Part shown: one piece after another, positions 1-8,323 of the stretch | Layout: every line of letters begins with the position of its first letter | How positions within the stretch are numbered: position 1 is the stretch's first letter | Assembly: GCA_024685655.1 (NCBI GenBank) | Contig: JAIKVO010000047.1 | Span: 1 to 35,870, forward strand | DNA from: Treponemataceae bacterium | GTDB lineage: Bacteria > Spirochaetota > Spirochaetia > Treponematales > Treponemataceae | Length of the DNA stretch: 35,870 nucleotides | Direction of reading: 5' to 3' | The notes under the pieces: model-generated | The model's input: only the letters and a program-made list of their open reading frames with translations | Told to the model about the DNA's origin: nothing | Databases searched by the model: none | Position numbers and translations under genes: made by a program

Positions 1-654
1 GATGACCACATGAGGTCATCTGGAGCACAGGACATAGACAAAGTTCTTACAACAAGAGAGCTTGCCGCCGTTCTTCGCCAGGCTGGTATCAACTTCGCAG
101 ACCTTCCGGATTCAGAGGCAGACAGCCCGATCGGACCATACACAGGTGCCGGAACAATCTTCGGTACTACGGGTGGTGTTATGGAAGCTGCCGTTCGTAC
201 AGCATACAAGCTTGTTACAGGCAATGAGCTTGGCGATGTAAACTACACACCAGTTCGTGGCCTTGAAGGCGTAAAGAAAGCTGTTGTTGACCTTAACGGA
301 ACAAAAGTTAAGATTGCAGTTATCCATCAGATGGCTAACGTTGATGCTGTTATTCAGGAAATCCGCAAGGCAGCTGCCGAAGGTAAAGAGCGTCCTTATG
401 ACTTTATTGAAGTTATGGCCTGTAAGGGTGGATGCGTTACCGGTGGAGGACAGCCATACGGTCACAGCGATGAGCTCCGCATCAAGAGAGCCGCGGCATT
501 GTACAACGATGACGAGACTCACGAGATTCGCTGCTCACACCAGAACCCGCTTATTACTCAGATTTACAAAGAGTACTTTGGCGAGCCAAACAGCGAGAAA
601 GCACATCACTTGCTGCACACAACATACACAAAGCGCGACGTTTACAGCAACTAA
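1..654 (+). CDS. [FeFe] hydrogenase, C-terminal part (5' end outside window)
   Basis: The reading frame is open from base 1, so the gene begins before the window; the ATG at base 10 is internal. The protein carries the last H-cluster signature, MACKGGCVTGGGQP (codons from about 415 to 456), whose two cysteines bind the [4Fe-4S] subcluster and bridge to the diiron site in this family. It ends with the small-subunit-like tail EKAHHLLHTTY. The earlier TSCCPAW-type and MPCxxK signatures would lie upstream, so they are not visible. The enzyme makes or oxidises H2 in the cytoplasm, in fermenters usually taking electrons from ferredoxin and NADH. A good terminator follows, so this is probably the last gene of its unit. 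Whether it is the multi-subunit bifurcating type cannot be told from this fragment. Confidence 0.95.
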   Translation, partial: DDHMRSSGAQDIDKVLTTRELAAVLRQAGINFADLPDSEADSPIGPYTGAGTIFGTTGGVMEAAVRTAYKLVTGNELGDVNYTPVRGLEGVKKAVVDLNGTKVKIAVIHQMANVDAVIQEIRKAAAEGKERPYDFIEVMACKGGCVTGGGQPYGHSDELRIKRAAALYNDDETHEIRCSHQNPLITQIYKEYFGEPNSEKAHHLLHTTYTKRDVYSN

Positions 655-751
655 GCTGCGACAATGCGCGGACTTGTCTGTAAGCTCAGTCTTGCGGACA
701 ACTCAAATGTGTGATCGTTCCGGGGCGTAACAACCTCGGCGCAAACGAAAG

Positions 752-799
752 CCCTGTAAGGATGCGAGTTTTGCAACCGCGACCTTTCAGGGTTTTTTT
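752..799 (+). terminator. Rho-independent terminator after the hydrogenase gene
   Basis: CCCTGTAAGG at 752-761 pairs with CCTTTCAGGG at 783-792 (10 bp with one T-T mismatch). Seven T residues follow at 793-799. It lies about 100 nt after the hydrogenase stop codon, in the right orientation to end that transcript. Confidence 0.85.
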
Positions 800-830
800 A
801 TGTTCGCGAGTTTGCGGAGGATTGGGGGCA

Positions 831-1033
831 TTCTGGCATTCGCCGACAAGCGGCTGAATACCAGAACCGGGCTTTTCGGGGTTACGCGTTAACCGCGCTC
901 CATTCGTCCGTTCTGTCGTTGCCGGTAAATATCCGGCAAACGCCATCACTACCGAACAGCCCTAACGGGCTGCCCCTACAATCCCTTGCCCAGTTGTGGC
1001 GGAGATTTCAAGTGAGACTTTAAATCTCCGCCA
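831..1033. repeat. Chain of inverted repeats in a gene-free stretch
   Basis: Bases 655-1060 hold no convincing gene. After the terminator come five further inverted repeats in a row. First, 831-845 with 851-866 (TTCTGG..ATTC.GCCG against CGGC.GAAT.CCAGAA). Second, GGTTA 880-884 with TAACC 890-894. Third, TTGCCGG 919-925 with CCGGCAA 933-939. Fourth, CAGCCC 957-962 with GGGCTG 967-972 around a TAAC loop. Fifth, a perfect 12-bp stem TGGCGGAGATTT 997-1008 with AAATCTCCGCCA 1022-1033. All but the first are perfect, and the arms differ from one another. This could be a structured RNA, a composite intergenic repeat of the BIME type, or a decayed mobile element; nothing visible decides between these. 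Confidence 0.6.
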
Positions 1034-1060
1034 TTTTGGTGCACGAAAAAAAACAAATTA

Positions 1061-1246
1061 TTACTGAATTTCCCAATCGCTCAAAGTGTCGTGAACAAGA
1101 TTTTCCACTGTTTTTATTATAGCGTGTTTTAATTCATTTATCGACTCTGACTGCATTATTAACTTTTGTGGAACAAACAGTTTATACAATTCTACATCAA
1201 GAACATTCGCAATTTTTGCAAGAGTTTTATCGCTCGGCCAAAGTTT
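1061..1246 (-). pseudogene. C-terminal remnant of an XRE-family (HTH_3) transcriptional regulator
   Basis: Reading the minus strand from 1246 to the stop at 1061-1063 gives about 61 residues that begin KLWPSDKTLAKIANVLDVEL and continue YKLFVPQ, followed by a helical tail ending DTLSDWEIQ. The first part matches the last helices of a Cro/C1-type HTH domain (pattern P..KTL.KIA..L......LF). The frame is closed upstream by a TAA at 1247-1249, and no start codon or HTH recognition-helix region precedes it. The adjacent transporter gene ends at 1271, so the N-terminal half appears deleted. Family assignment rests on this short motif only. Confidence 0.6.
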
Positions 1247-1270
1247 TTACTGCAGAAATCACAAATATTT

Positions 1271-2479
1271 CTACAGCAGCCAGGCGACGGTTCCTATAAG
1301 TACGAGGAAAATCAGGTTGTAGACTGTGAAAACTGCCATATATGACACTTTTTTTGGGGATTTTGCGCTATTTTGGGAGCCGTTTGCCGAATCTACCACA
1401 TTTTTTGCACCCGCATCCTGGGCAAAATCTGGTTCGGACGGCTGCTCATCTTTCCAGCTGTTGTAAAGCTTGTAAGAAATCACGCTTGCAAGCGATGCAA
1501 TCAACGTGCCAAGACCGCCGACGTTTACGGCAAGCAGCAACGGCTCCGAGAAAGACGTGAATCCTGCGAGCAAAAGAGCCGCCGGAACATTACTTATAAC
1601 TTGCGAAGTCACAACTCCTGTAAGGTAGCACGAGAACGGCGTTTTAAGCATATCGCGCAAAAAAGCAGAGACAGCTGGAACAGTGCTGATGCATCCTGTG
1701 AAGATAAAAAATCCGGTGAAAGTCAAAAGCAGACAATAATCGATTTTAGCAAAAAGCCGGAAGTTCATTGCGGCAAGACAGACGACACAAACCGCAAGTG
1801 AAATGCGATAATCGACAATGCGGAAAACAGAAAGCAAAATCACCACAAGGACGGCAGAATAAACGGCTGTTTTAACAGGGCTCTGCACTTTTACAGGCTC
1901 CACGTCCACGGCGATTTTCTTCTTTTTATCAGAGGCTTTCAAAACTGCAAGAGCAAGCAGAACAATCGAAGGAACGCAGATTTTCAGCACGACAGGGAAA
2001 AAAGTCGCCGCATCCATGTTGTAGAACGAATACAAAAATAAGTTCTGCGGGTTTCCCATCGGAGTAACGCAAGAGCCAAGATTCGCCGCGAGCGTTTCAA
2101 TAACGACAAGCTCTACGCACTTACGGCGCGAAAAAGATGCTTTGCCGCAAATAATCAGAGAAATCGGGACGAACGTCAGGAGCGCGACATCGTTTGTAAC
2201 GAGCATCGACATAAAAAAGACGAGGAACGTGAGCGCAAAAAATACACCGGTTTCGGTTTTGCAAACATTGAGCACTTTGCAGGCGAACGCATCAAGCACG
2301 TTTACGCTTCTAAAAGCAGCAATAATCCCCATCAGGCAGAACAAAAGCGAAAGCACCCTAAAATCTATTGCGTCCAGAACAACCGCGAACGACGGACGGA
2401 CTATACAGAGCGAGACGCATGCCAAAATAGCGGCAGCAATAAGAACTGGCTCTTTTTTGATGAATGATGATATTTTCAT
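1271..2479 (-). CDS. ArsB/NhaD/CitMHS-like (IT superfamily) ion transporter
   Basis: A polytopic inner-membrane protein of about 402 residues with roughly ten hydrophobic segments. Two features place it in the ion-transporter superfamily that includes ArsB, NhaD and SLC13/CitMHS. One is the re-entrant-type motif TNDVALLTFVP near residue 100, with GSCVTPMGNPQNL near residue 145. The other is the second-half counterpart ISNVPAALLLAGF followed by GGLGTLIASLAS. Such proteins use ion gradients to move Na+, arsenite or di/tricarboxylates; the substrate cannot be assigned. A charged, Asp/Ser/Lys-rich cytoplasmic stretch of about 45 residues precedes the last membrane helix, which is unusual. The ATG at 2479 is preferred: a -10-like TAAAAT lies 8 nt before it and neither start has a Shine-Dalgarno. 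An in-frame GTG at 2497 is the alternative. Confidence 0.75.
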   Translation of the reverse strand: MKISSFIKKEPVLIAAAILACVSLCIVRPSFAVVLDAIDFRVLSLLFCLMGIIAAFRSVNVLDAFACKVLNVCKTETGVFFALTFLVFFMSMLVTNDVALLTFVPISLIICGKASFSRRKCVELVVIETLAANLGSCVTPMGNPQNLFLYSFYNMDAATFFPVVLKICVPSIVLLALAVLKASDKKKKIAVDVEPVKVQSPVKTAVYSAVLVVILLSVFRIVDYRISLAVCVVCLAAMNFRLFAKIDYCLLLTFTGFFIFTGCISTVPAVSAFLRDMLKTPFSCYLTGVVTSQVISNVPAALLLAGFTSFSEPLLLAVNVGGLGTLIASLASVISYKLYNSWKDEQPSEPDFAQDAGAKNVVDSANGSQNSAKSPKKVSYMAVFTVYNLIFLVLIGTVAWLL

Positions 2480-2545
2480 AGTCGCGCATTTTATCACAAT
2501 ACGTTTTTACTTGCCATATCGTTACAATCATATTATTTTTACGTT
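2480..2545. promoter_or_regulatory. Divergent promoter pair with overlapping -35 boxes
   Basis: For the plus-strand gene at 2546: TTGCCA 2511-2516, 17-nt spacer, TATTTT 2534-2539, then only 6 nt to the ATG. For the minus-strand transporter: ATGGCA (complement of 2512-2517), 18-nt spacer, TAAAAT (complement of 2488-2493), then 8 nt to the ATG at 2479. The two -35 boxes share the same bases, so the polymerases should compete. Neither gene has a Shine-Dalgarno, so both messages may be leaderless. Confidence 0.5.
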
Positions 2546-2977
2546 ATGAACAACGAACTTTCTCGCAAAGAGATAAATGACGTAAAAGTGATTCTTAATG
2601 AGCTTATTCCTTTGACGGAAGAAGCGATGGGCAAATTCCGAAGCGCACGCAACTGGGGATTTTTCGATATTCTTGGCGGAGGATTCCTTACGGATTTGAT
2701 AAAACATGCGAAACTCAGCTCCGCACGCGATATTATGTCGCGGATAAACACGTTGCTCGGTGCGTTGCAGCGGGAGCTGAAAGACATCGTTATTCCGACG
2801 GATTTCAACATGGATTCCGCAATGTTCGCGACTTTCGCTGATTTTGTTTTTGACGGATTTCTTGCCGATGTTTACATGCAGTCAAAGATAATGTCGAGTC
2901 TGAATCAGGTGGAGGAACTGCACAGAAGATTACTTATTCTTGATGATAAGATGAACCAGCTTCTTGCGCGGTGCTGA
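2546..2977 (+). CDS. Conserved hypothetical cytosolic protein, 143 aa
   Basis: I do not recognise a named family. The protein is soluble and mostly helical, with no signal peptide and no membrane segment. A central glycine-rich motif, NWGFFDILGGGFLTDLIKH, at about residues 36-54 looks like the conserved core; it is followed by amphipathic helices. The C-terminal third (SSLNQVEELHRRLLILDDKM) could form a coiled coil. The gene stands alone, divergent from the ion transporter and convergent with the DUF763 gene. There is no Shine-Dalgarno before the ATG, but a promoter whose -10 lies 6 nt upstream fits a leaderless message. Codon use resembles the neighbours, so it is likely a real gene. Confidence 0.75.
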   Translation: MNNELSRKEINDVKVILNELIPLTEEAMGKFRSARNWGFFDILGGGFLTDLIKHAKLSSARDIMSRINTLLGALQRELKDIVIPTDFNMDSAMFATFADFVFDGFLADVYMQSKIMSSLNQVEELHRRLLILDDKMNQLLARC

Positions 2978-3104
2978 TGTTTCGCTGGGGGCAGCTGGCG
3001 TGTTTGGTGAGAGCGAAGTTTGTATTTTGTGATTTTACAAAGTAACTCGCAAGCCGTGCCAGTACCTCACAGTGCGCCGGTAGACCACAGCAACCTCGCA
3101 TTTC

Positions 3105-4376
3105 TCAGCTTCCGACTGTCCTACCACCCCATTCTTTTGAATGAAGCCGTTCGTGCTTAATAACAGCATCAAAATCGGCATCCGGCTCGCACTGCTGTTC
3201 AATGCGCAACGCTGTGCTGTGAAGTTTCCGTATACACTCCGACTTTTCGTTATATCCCAACTTTGATTTTTCAATAGAATCTTGTAAAACGCGGATGGAC
3301 TCATCATATATTTTAAGCGGAACCGGGAACGGGTGACCGTCTTTGCCGCCGTGTGCGAATGAAAAACGCGCTGGATCTGTGAATCGGCTCGGCGTTCCGT
3401 AAATCACTTCGCTTACAAGCGTCAGCGACTGTAGCGTTCGCGGACCAAGCCCTTCTGTAAGCAAGAGGCTCGAAAAATCTTCGGGCTGCTTTTCGTAAGC
3501 GGTCGTCAAAACTGCACCGAGCCGTTTTGTGTTTACGTCTTCTTTGCGAACTTCATGATGCGCGGGAAGAACGGCGTTGCGTGCGTATTTCGAATCTGCG
3601 ACTTCACCGGAATCGCTTCCGTTCCACAAACTGGCGGTGTTCTGTGTACCGTCGCTGTTAAAGATTGCCACGCATTCTTTTAAAACCCGTGACGGCTCTT
3701 CTTTTGAAAGCGTAAGTATCGCGCTTCGGGTCTTGTCGGCATCGGCAGCTGTCAAATTCAGAATATCACCCTTATTCTCGCCGGTGACTCCCGTGTGCGG
3801 CTCGTCCAAAAATCCGTCTTTTTCCGCAAAAAGCCGTACATTATCCGAGCACCAGTGATACCGCCTTGCTGCGCGTTTTTCTACGTTCATTCCTTGCTGA
3901 ACAACGGCCCAGTCACCGTCACATGTAACAATAAAGTTGTGCTGATAAAGTTGGAATCCGTCTTGAACGGCGGTATTGTCAACTTTTGCAGAAAGCTTGC
4001 TCGCCTTTATAAGCGCGTCACCGTCGAGGTTTGAAATGCTGGCAAGAATCTGAAGTTCTTCTGGAGTTTTCCGCGAATATTTGCCACGTCCTCCGCAGAC
4101 GCAAATGCCCAAATCCCTTGCCCGCGGATTAAGCCCGCGTTTCAGAGCGTACATCACGCTTGTTGTAATACCCGAAGAGTGCCAGTCCATGCCCATAACA
4201 GCCCCAAACGACTGGAACCAAAGCGGGTCACTCAGTCGCACAAGGGCTTCTTTTCGCCCATAGTTCATAACAAGAGCTTCAATTATAAGCGTACCAGTCG
4301 TCATCATACGGTCTGCAAGCCATTTCGGCACAGTTCCCGTATGAAGCGGCAAATCGGCATGTCCGGATTTTCGCAT
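3105..4376 (-). CDS. DUF763-family protein, 423 aa
   Basis: The N-terminus RKSGHADLPLHTGTVPKWL matches the hallmark start of DUF763, a family of uncharacterised proteins found in archaea, thermophiles and scattered bacteria. Other conserved-looking blocks are MGMDWHSSGITTSV and the glycine-rich GICVCGGRGKYSRKTPEEL near residue 100, and LLTEGLGPRTLQSLTLVSE near residue 310, which resembles a helix-hairpin-helix (G.GPRTL). That last feature hints at nucleic-acid binding but does not establish it. There is no signal peptide or membrane segment, and the length is normal for the family. It is flanked by convergent and divergent single genes, so context gives no role. It may be leaderless: a -10-like box ends 6 nt before the ATG. 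Confidence 0.8.
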   Translation of the reverse strand: MRKSGHADLPLHTGTVPKWLADRMMTTGTLIIEALVMNYGRKEALVRLSDPLWFQSFGAVMGMDWHSSGITTSVMYALKRGLNPRARDLGICVCGGRGKYSRKTPEELQILASISNLDGDALIKASKLSAKVDNTAVQDGFQLYQHNFIVTCDGDWAVVQQGMNVEKRAARRYHWCSDNVRLFAEKDGFLDEPHTGVTGENKGDILNLTAADADKTRSAILTLSKEEPSRVLKECVAIFNSDGTQNTASLWNGSDSGEVADSKYARNAVLPAHHEVRKEDVNTKRLGAVLTTAYEKQPEDFSSLLLTEGLGPRTLQSLTLVSEVIYGTPSRFTDPARFSFAHGGKDGHPFPVPLKIYDESIRVLQDSIEKSKLGYNEKSECIRKLHSTALRIEQQCEPDADFDAVIKHERLHSKEWGGRTVGS

Positions 4377-4382
4377 GGATTA

Positions 4383-4411
4383 ATATTACACATCACTGTT
4401 TATATAAGCAA
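4383..4411 (-). promoter_or_regulatory. Candidate promoter of the DUF763 gene
   Basis: On the minus strand TTGCTT (4411-4406) is separated by 17 nt from TAATAT (4388-4383), which ends 6 nt before the ATG at 4376. No Shine-Dalgarno fits in that gap. The box matches are partial, so this is a candidate only. Confidence 0.4.
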
Positions 4412-4595
4412 GGAGAGCCGCAAACATTTTGCTTGTGTGTAAAAAAAGCGTACAAAAGAATTAAATTATTCACGCAGTCAGTGCACCATGAAATTCTAAA
4501 GAGATGATTCCACAGGATTGCATACTGTAAGGTATATGCCACAATTTTTCCTTCTCTGCTGTTATCAAATGTGATACACTGTGTTTGGAGGTTTT

Positions 4596-5714
4596 ATGGC
4601 GGAATCTTTGAGAAAGTTGTTGTTGTCTCAAATCCCTGAAATGAAAATAAATGGGCGAACGGCATGCGATATGTCCGGCAAAACCGGGGTTAATCCGCTC
4701 GCATTGTTTTGGGCAGGAAGCGGAATTGAATTTAACGTAGCGGCAACGGAAATGTGGGTCAACCTGAAATCGGACTGTACTCTTTTTGAACCGTGGATTC
4801 TTATTGTTATAAATGGTGCTGTAATCTCTCGCATGATGCTTCCGCCGGGCAGTCACAGGGTCTGCGTTTTCCGCACTTTTGCACCGAATGAGTTCCATAA
4901 CGTACAAATTATAAAGGATACCCAGGCGATGAGCGAGGATCAATCTCACTCTCTTGTCGTTGAGTCTGTAGAAGTTTCCCAAGATGGCCAGTTTGCGCCG
5001 GTGCCCGAAAAAAAGCTGAAAATAGAGTTTGTAGGCGACAGCATAACGAGCGGAGAGGGGCTTGTAGGTGAAAAAGACGAGATGAAGTGGATTTCTGCAT
5101 GGATGTCTATGAACGGAAATTACACCTTTCTTGTGGCAGAAAAGCTTAAGGCTGATATCCGGCTTATTTCGCAAGGCGGTTGGGGTGTATATTGGAGCTG
5201 GTGTAGCAATACCGATTGTGCAATACCCGCGTATTACGAGCAGGTTTGTGGGCTTGCTGGTGGCGAAAAAAATGTGCGCCTTGGAGCTGTGCAGAAAAAT
5301 CGGTTCGATTTATGGCAGCCCGATTGCATTGTGGTTTCTCTTGGTACAAATGACGCATCCGGTTGTTTGCAGGCTTCTGAAATTGCAGGAGAGGGAAGTT
5401 ATTACAGAAAGGAAGATTTGAACCATATAGCGGATGCGGTAAAAGAGTTTTTGCTGATTCTTAGGAAGAACAACAAAAATGCATTCATTTTGTGGGTTTA
5501 TGGAATTATTGGTATAGATCTTAAACCGACAATTGAAGCAGGAATTGCCGATTATATTATGATGTCTGGTGATAAGCGTGTTTCGCTGAAAATGCTTCCT
5601 CCAATGACTTCTGTGACAAGCGGTTCCAGAAATCATCCTGGACCTGATATCCATAAACAAATGGCGGATATCATAGCTGGTGAGCTGAAGCGGATATTGA
5701 GTTTGAAAGATTGA
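4596..5714 (+). CDS. SGNH/GDSL-type esterase, CE2-like, 372 aa
   Basis: Residues about 1-140 form a beta-rich N-terminal domain. The rest is an SGNH hydrolase: block I GDSIT with the nucleophile serine (about residue 150), block II glycine in QGGWG, block III GTND, and block V HPG holding the catalytic histidine (in RNHPGPD near residue 350). This two-domain order resembles carbohydrate esterase family 2, deacetylases of xylan and other acetylated sugars. There is no signal peptide, so it probably acts on imported acetylated oligosaccharides in the cytoplasm. The ATG at 4596 is preferred because a GGAGG lies 4 nt before it; an upstream GTG at 4581 would place that site inside the gene. It stands 76 nt before nnr on the same strand. 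Confidence 0.8.
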   Translation: MAESLRKLLLSQIPEMKINGRTACDMSGKTGVNPLALFWAGSGIEFNVAATEMWVNLKSDCTLFEPWILIVINGAVISRMMLPPGSHRVCVFRTFAPNEFHNVQIIKDTQAMSEDQSHSLVVESVEVSQDGQFAPVPEKKLKIEFVGDSITSGEGLVGEKDEMKWISAWMSMNGNYTFLVAEKLKADIRLISQGGWGVYWSWCSNTDCAIPAYYEQVCGLAGGEKNVRLGAVQKNRFDLWQPDCIVVSLGTNDASGCLQASEIAGEGSYYRKEDLNHIADAVKEFLLILRKNNKNAFILWVYGIIGIDLKPTIEAGIADYIMMSGDKRVSLKMLPPMTSVTSGSRNHPGPDIHKQMADIIAGELKRILSLKD

Positions 5715-5790
5715 ACAGCTGTAGTACGTGTTGCAGCTTAATTAAAATAAATTTTCGTGATGCAAATTTGATACGTTATTTGGAGAATTT

Positions 5791-7485
5791 ATGAAAAAAC
5801 TTTTTGATGATACAAGATTGATGGACAAAGCCGTACAAGAAAAATTCGGACTTTCCGATGATGTGATGATGGAAAACGCAGCGGCAGCATTGGAAAATAG
5901 ATTGTTTTATTATACATCAAGATGCGATGCGCCAAAAATTCTGATTGCTTGCGGCAGCGGAGATAACGGGGGTGACGGTTATGCTGTTTCGCGTCGTATT
6001 CCGAATTGCATAGTATGGAGCGTTTTGCCCCCGAAATCACCGTCTTGCATACGGCAAAAAGAACGCGCGGAGAAAGTCGGTGTACGTATTTTTACCGGTG
6101 ATGTTGCAGCTTTTAAAAGAGAGTTCGCGTTTGATACAGTTGGCGACAGACCTTATGACGATGATTCAGATGTATTTGGTAGATTTGAGGCTGTCGTTGA
6201 CTGCATTTTCGGAAGTGGCTTTCATGGCGAACCTGACGAATCAGTGGCAGAAGTTATCCGATTTTTAAACAGTCTTAAAGCAAGTAAAATTGCTTGCGAT
6301 GTGCCGAGCTGCCTTTCGTGCGCAAGCTCATCACAAAGAGACTATATTTTCAAGGCAAATGTAACTGCTACGATGGGTGCGCTCAAAAAAATCCTTTATG
6401 CTGATAATTCAAAAGATTACGTAGGCGAAGTATATTGTGGGAATTTGGGCGTGACTCGTCAAGTTTTTGAGTCGTTGGCGGAAACGAGTGATGAGCAATC
6501 CGCACAGGAGACAACGCAAACCGCGCCTAACGCGAACAGTACGCAATCCACACAATTCGCGCCCGCACAAGCAATTCCTGCGGAAATGTGGCTTCTTGAA
6601 AAGAATGATTTTGCCGCGCCAAAACGAAAAAATCAATGCGTTCATAAAGGAACTTATGGCCACGGTGTTATTCTGATAGGCGAAAAACACGGCGCGGGAA
6701 TTATCGCGGGGGAAGCATGTTTTGCATACGGGGCCGGGCTTGTGACACTCGTTGCATGTGACGGCTACAGAAAGCCAGACAGCGATGAACTCTCAGAAAT
6801 TCCATGCTCGCCAGCAGTTATGACAGGTACGCAACTTCCTAAAAACACGACAGCTGTTGCTCTTGGAATGGGGCTTGGTCGGGATGAAACAGCCAAGAAA
6901 GATGCACAAGAGCGGCTTACAGAGCTTGCGAAACTCAATGTTCCTTGCGTCTTGGATGCGGACATCTTTTATATGGAAAGTTTACCGAATTTCTTAGAAG
7001 AAAACTGCGATAAAAAGCAGATTGTACTTACACCGCATCCTAAAGAATTCTTGTCGTTGCTTAAAATCTGCGGGCTTCTTTCAGAAAATGCGCCAGAAGC
7101 CACATCCGCAAAATCGCCAGAAGCCACGCTCTCTAATGCACCGGACGTGAATTACGTCATAAAAAACCGCGAAACGCTTTCTGCCGCCTTTTGCAAGAAA
7201 TACCCCGGTGTTGTTCTTATTGTAAAAGGAGCATCGCCGCTTATTTCAACGGTGAAAGACGGAAAAATCCAGCAGTTTGTTAATCCGCTTGGAAAAAACT
7301 GCCTTGCAAAAGGCGGGTCAGGTGACGTGCTTTCTGGATTTATATGCGCGCTTTTGGCGCAAGGCTACTCTGCATTGAAAGCAGCCTTGCAAGGCTCGCT
7401 CGCGCACAGCCTTGCATCAGACCGCATCAGGACAGACTACGGCATGACCCCGTTTATGCTTATAGACGAAGCAAGGTATTTATAA
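5791..7485 (+). CDS. nnr: Bifunctional NAD(P)H-hydrate epimerase / ADP-dependent NAD(P)H-hydrate dehydratase
   Basis: This enzyme repairs hydrated NADH and NADPH: the N-terminal YjeF domain epimerises R-NAD(P)HX and the C-terminal ribokinase-like domain dehydrates the S form using ADP. The N domain (about residues 1-220) shows the Rossmann motif GSGDNGGDGY at 55-64 and VDCIFGSGFHGE. The C domain (about 270-564) shows KGTYGHGVILIGEKHGAG, LDADIFY, LTPHPKEF and GGSGDVLSG with the catalytic aspartate. The domains are joined by a Thr/Ala/Gln-rich linker (about 228-262), and a second Ala/Ser/Pro-rich insert sits near 430-445. A GGAG lies before the ATG. It converges with the SDR gene, with 2 nt between stop codons. 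Function by family is well supported. Confidence 0.93.
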   Translation: MKKLFDDTRLMDKAVQEKFGLSDDVMMENAAAALENRLFYYTSRCDAPKILIACGSGDNGGDGYAVSRRIPNCIVWSVLPPKSPSCIRQKERAEKVGVRIFTGDVAAFKREFAFDTVGDRPYDDDSDVFGRFEAVVDCIFGSGFHGEPDESVAEVIRFLNSLKASKIACDVPSCLSCASSSQRDYIFKANVTATMGALKKILYADNSKDYVGEVYCGNLGVTRQVFESLAETSDEQSAQETTQTAPNANSTQSTQFAPAQAIPAEMWLLEKNDFAAPKRKNQCVHKGTYGHGVILIGEKHGAGIIAGEACFAYGAGLVTLVACDGYRKPDSDELSEIPCSPAVMTGTQLPKNTTAVALGMGLGRDETAKKDAQERLTELAKLNVPCVLDADIFYMESLPNFLEENCDKKQIVLTPHPKEFLSLLKICGLLSENAPEATSAKSPEATLSNAPDVNYVIKNRETLSAAFCKKYPGVVLIVKGASPLISTVKDGKIQQFVNPLGKNCLAKGGSGDVLSGFICALLAQGYSALKAALQGSLAHSLASDRIRTDYGMTPFMLIDEARYL

Positions 7486-7487
7486 CC

Positions 7488-8288
7488 TTACGGCTGTTTT
7501 CCGATGTAGGCGAGAATACCGCCATCAACGTAAAGGATATGACCGTTTACAAAGTTTGACGCATCAGAAGCAAGGAAAACTGCCGGTCCCATAAGATCTT
7601 CTGTTGTTCCCCAACGTTCTGCTGGTGTCTTCGCTACAATGAACGCATCAAACGGATGTCGTGAGCCATCTGCCTGGCGCTCGCGGAGCGGTGCAGTCTG
7701 CGGTGTCTCGATATATCCAGGCCCAATACCGTTACACTGAATGTTCGCGTGTCCGTACTCTGAGCAGATGTTGCGTGTAAGCATCTTAAGTCCGCCCTTT
7801 GCAGCAGCGTATGCAGATACAGTCTCGCGACCAAGCTCACTCATCATTGAGCAGATGTTAATAATCTTTCCGTGACCTTTTTTAATCATTGAAGGAATAA
7901 CTGCTTTTGATACAATGAATGGGGCGTTCAAATCAACATCAATAACTTTTCTAAAATCTTCAGCGGACATTTCGCACATCGGAATGCGTTTGATAATTCC
8001 TGCATTGTTCACAAGAATGTCGATAACTCCGATGTCTTTTTCAACTGTAGCTATAAATTTTGCAACAGCTTCTTCATCTGTAACATCGCAAACATATCCG
8101 TGTGCTGTAATGCCTTTTTCTTTATATGCTGCAAGCCCTTTATCGACCAATTCCTGATTGATGTCGTTAAATACAATCGTCGCGCCATATTTTGCAAAGC
8201 CAGAGGCGATTGCAAAACCAATTCCGTAGGACGCACCTGTCACAAGCGCGATTTTTCCCTTCAGGCTGAAACTGTTTTCATCGAACAT
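7488..8288 (-). CDS. SDR-family oxidoreductase, probably gluconate 5-dehydrogenase (IdnO/KduD type)
   Basis: A classical short-chain dehydrogenase of 266 residues: TGASYGIG cofactor loop, NNAG, the catalytic serine in INICSMMSELG, and the YAAAK active site. The opening FSLKGKIALVTGAS and the block NGIGPGYIETP..APLR are typical of the gluconate 5-dehydrogenase / 2-deoxy-D-gluconate 3-dehydrogenase group, which interconverts ketogluconates and gluconate in sugar-acid catabolism. The aspartate in FNDIN after beta-strand 2 may favour NAD(H), but this is uncertain. No sugar-acid transporter or kinase is adjacent, so the substrate is inferred. A strong Shine-Dalgarno (GGGGGA) precedes the ATG at 8288, and a palindrome upstream suggests control by a repressor. 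Confidence 0.8.
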   Translation of the reverse strand: MFDENSFSLKGKIALVTGASYGIGFAIASGFAKYGATIVFNDINQELVDKGLAAYKEKGITAHGYVCDVTDEEAVAKFIATVEKDIGVIDILVNNAGIIKRIPMCEMSAEDFRKVIDVDLNAPFIVSKAVIPSMIKKGHGKIINICSMMSELGRETVSAYAAAKGGLKMLTRNICSEYGHANIQCNGIGPGYIETPQTAPLRERQADGSRHPFDAFIVAKTPAERWGTTEDLMGPAVFLASDASNFVNGHILYVDGGILAYIGKQP

Positions 8289-8323
8289 ATAATCCCCCTT
8301 TCCTGTGATACTATCTTGTTTGG

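Noticed and set aside
686-949. An 87-codon minus-strand reading frame after the hydrogenase gene
   Set aside because: It runs through the terminator and hairpin region, has no ribosome-binding site, and its composition looks like translated palindromes rather than a protein.
4470-5174. A 234-codon minus-strand reading frame opposite the esterase gene
   Set aside because: It is the shadow of a well-supported SGNH hydrolase with all catalytic blocks; its own sequence has no recognisable domain.
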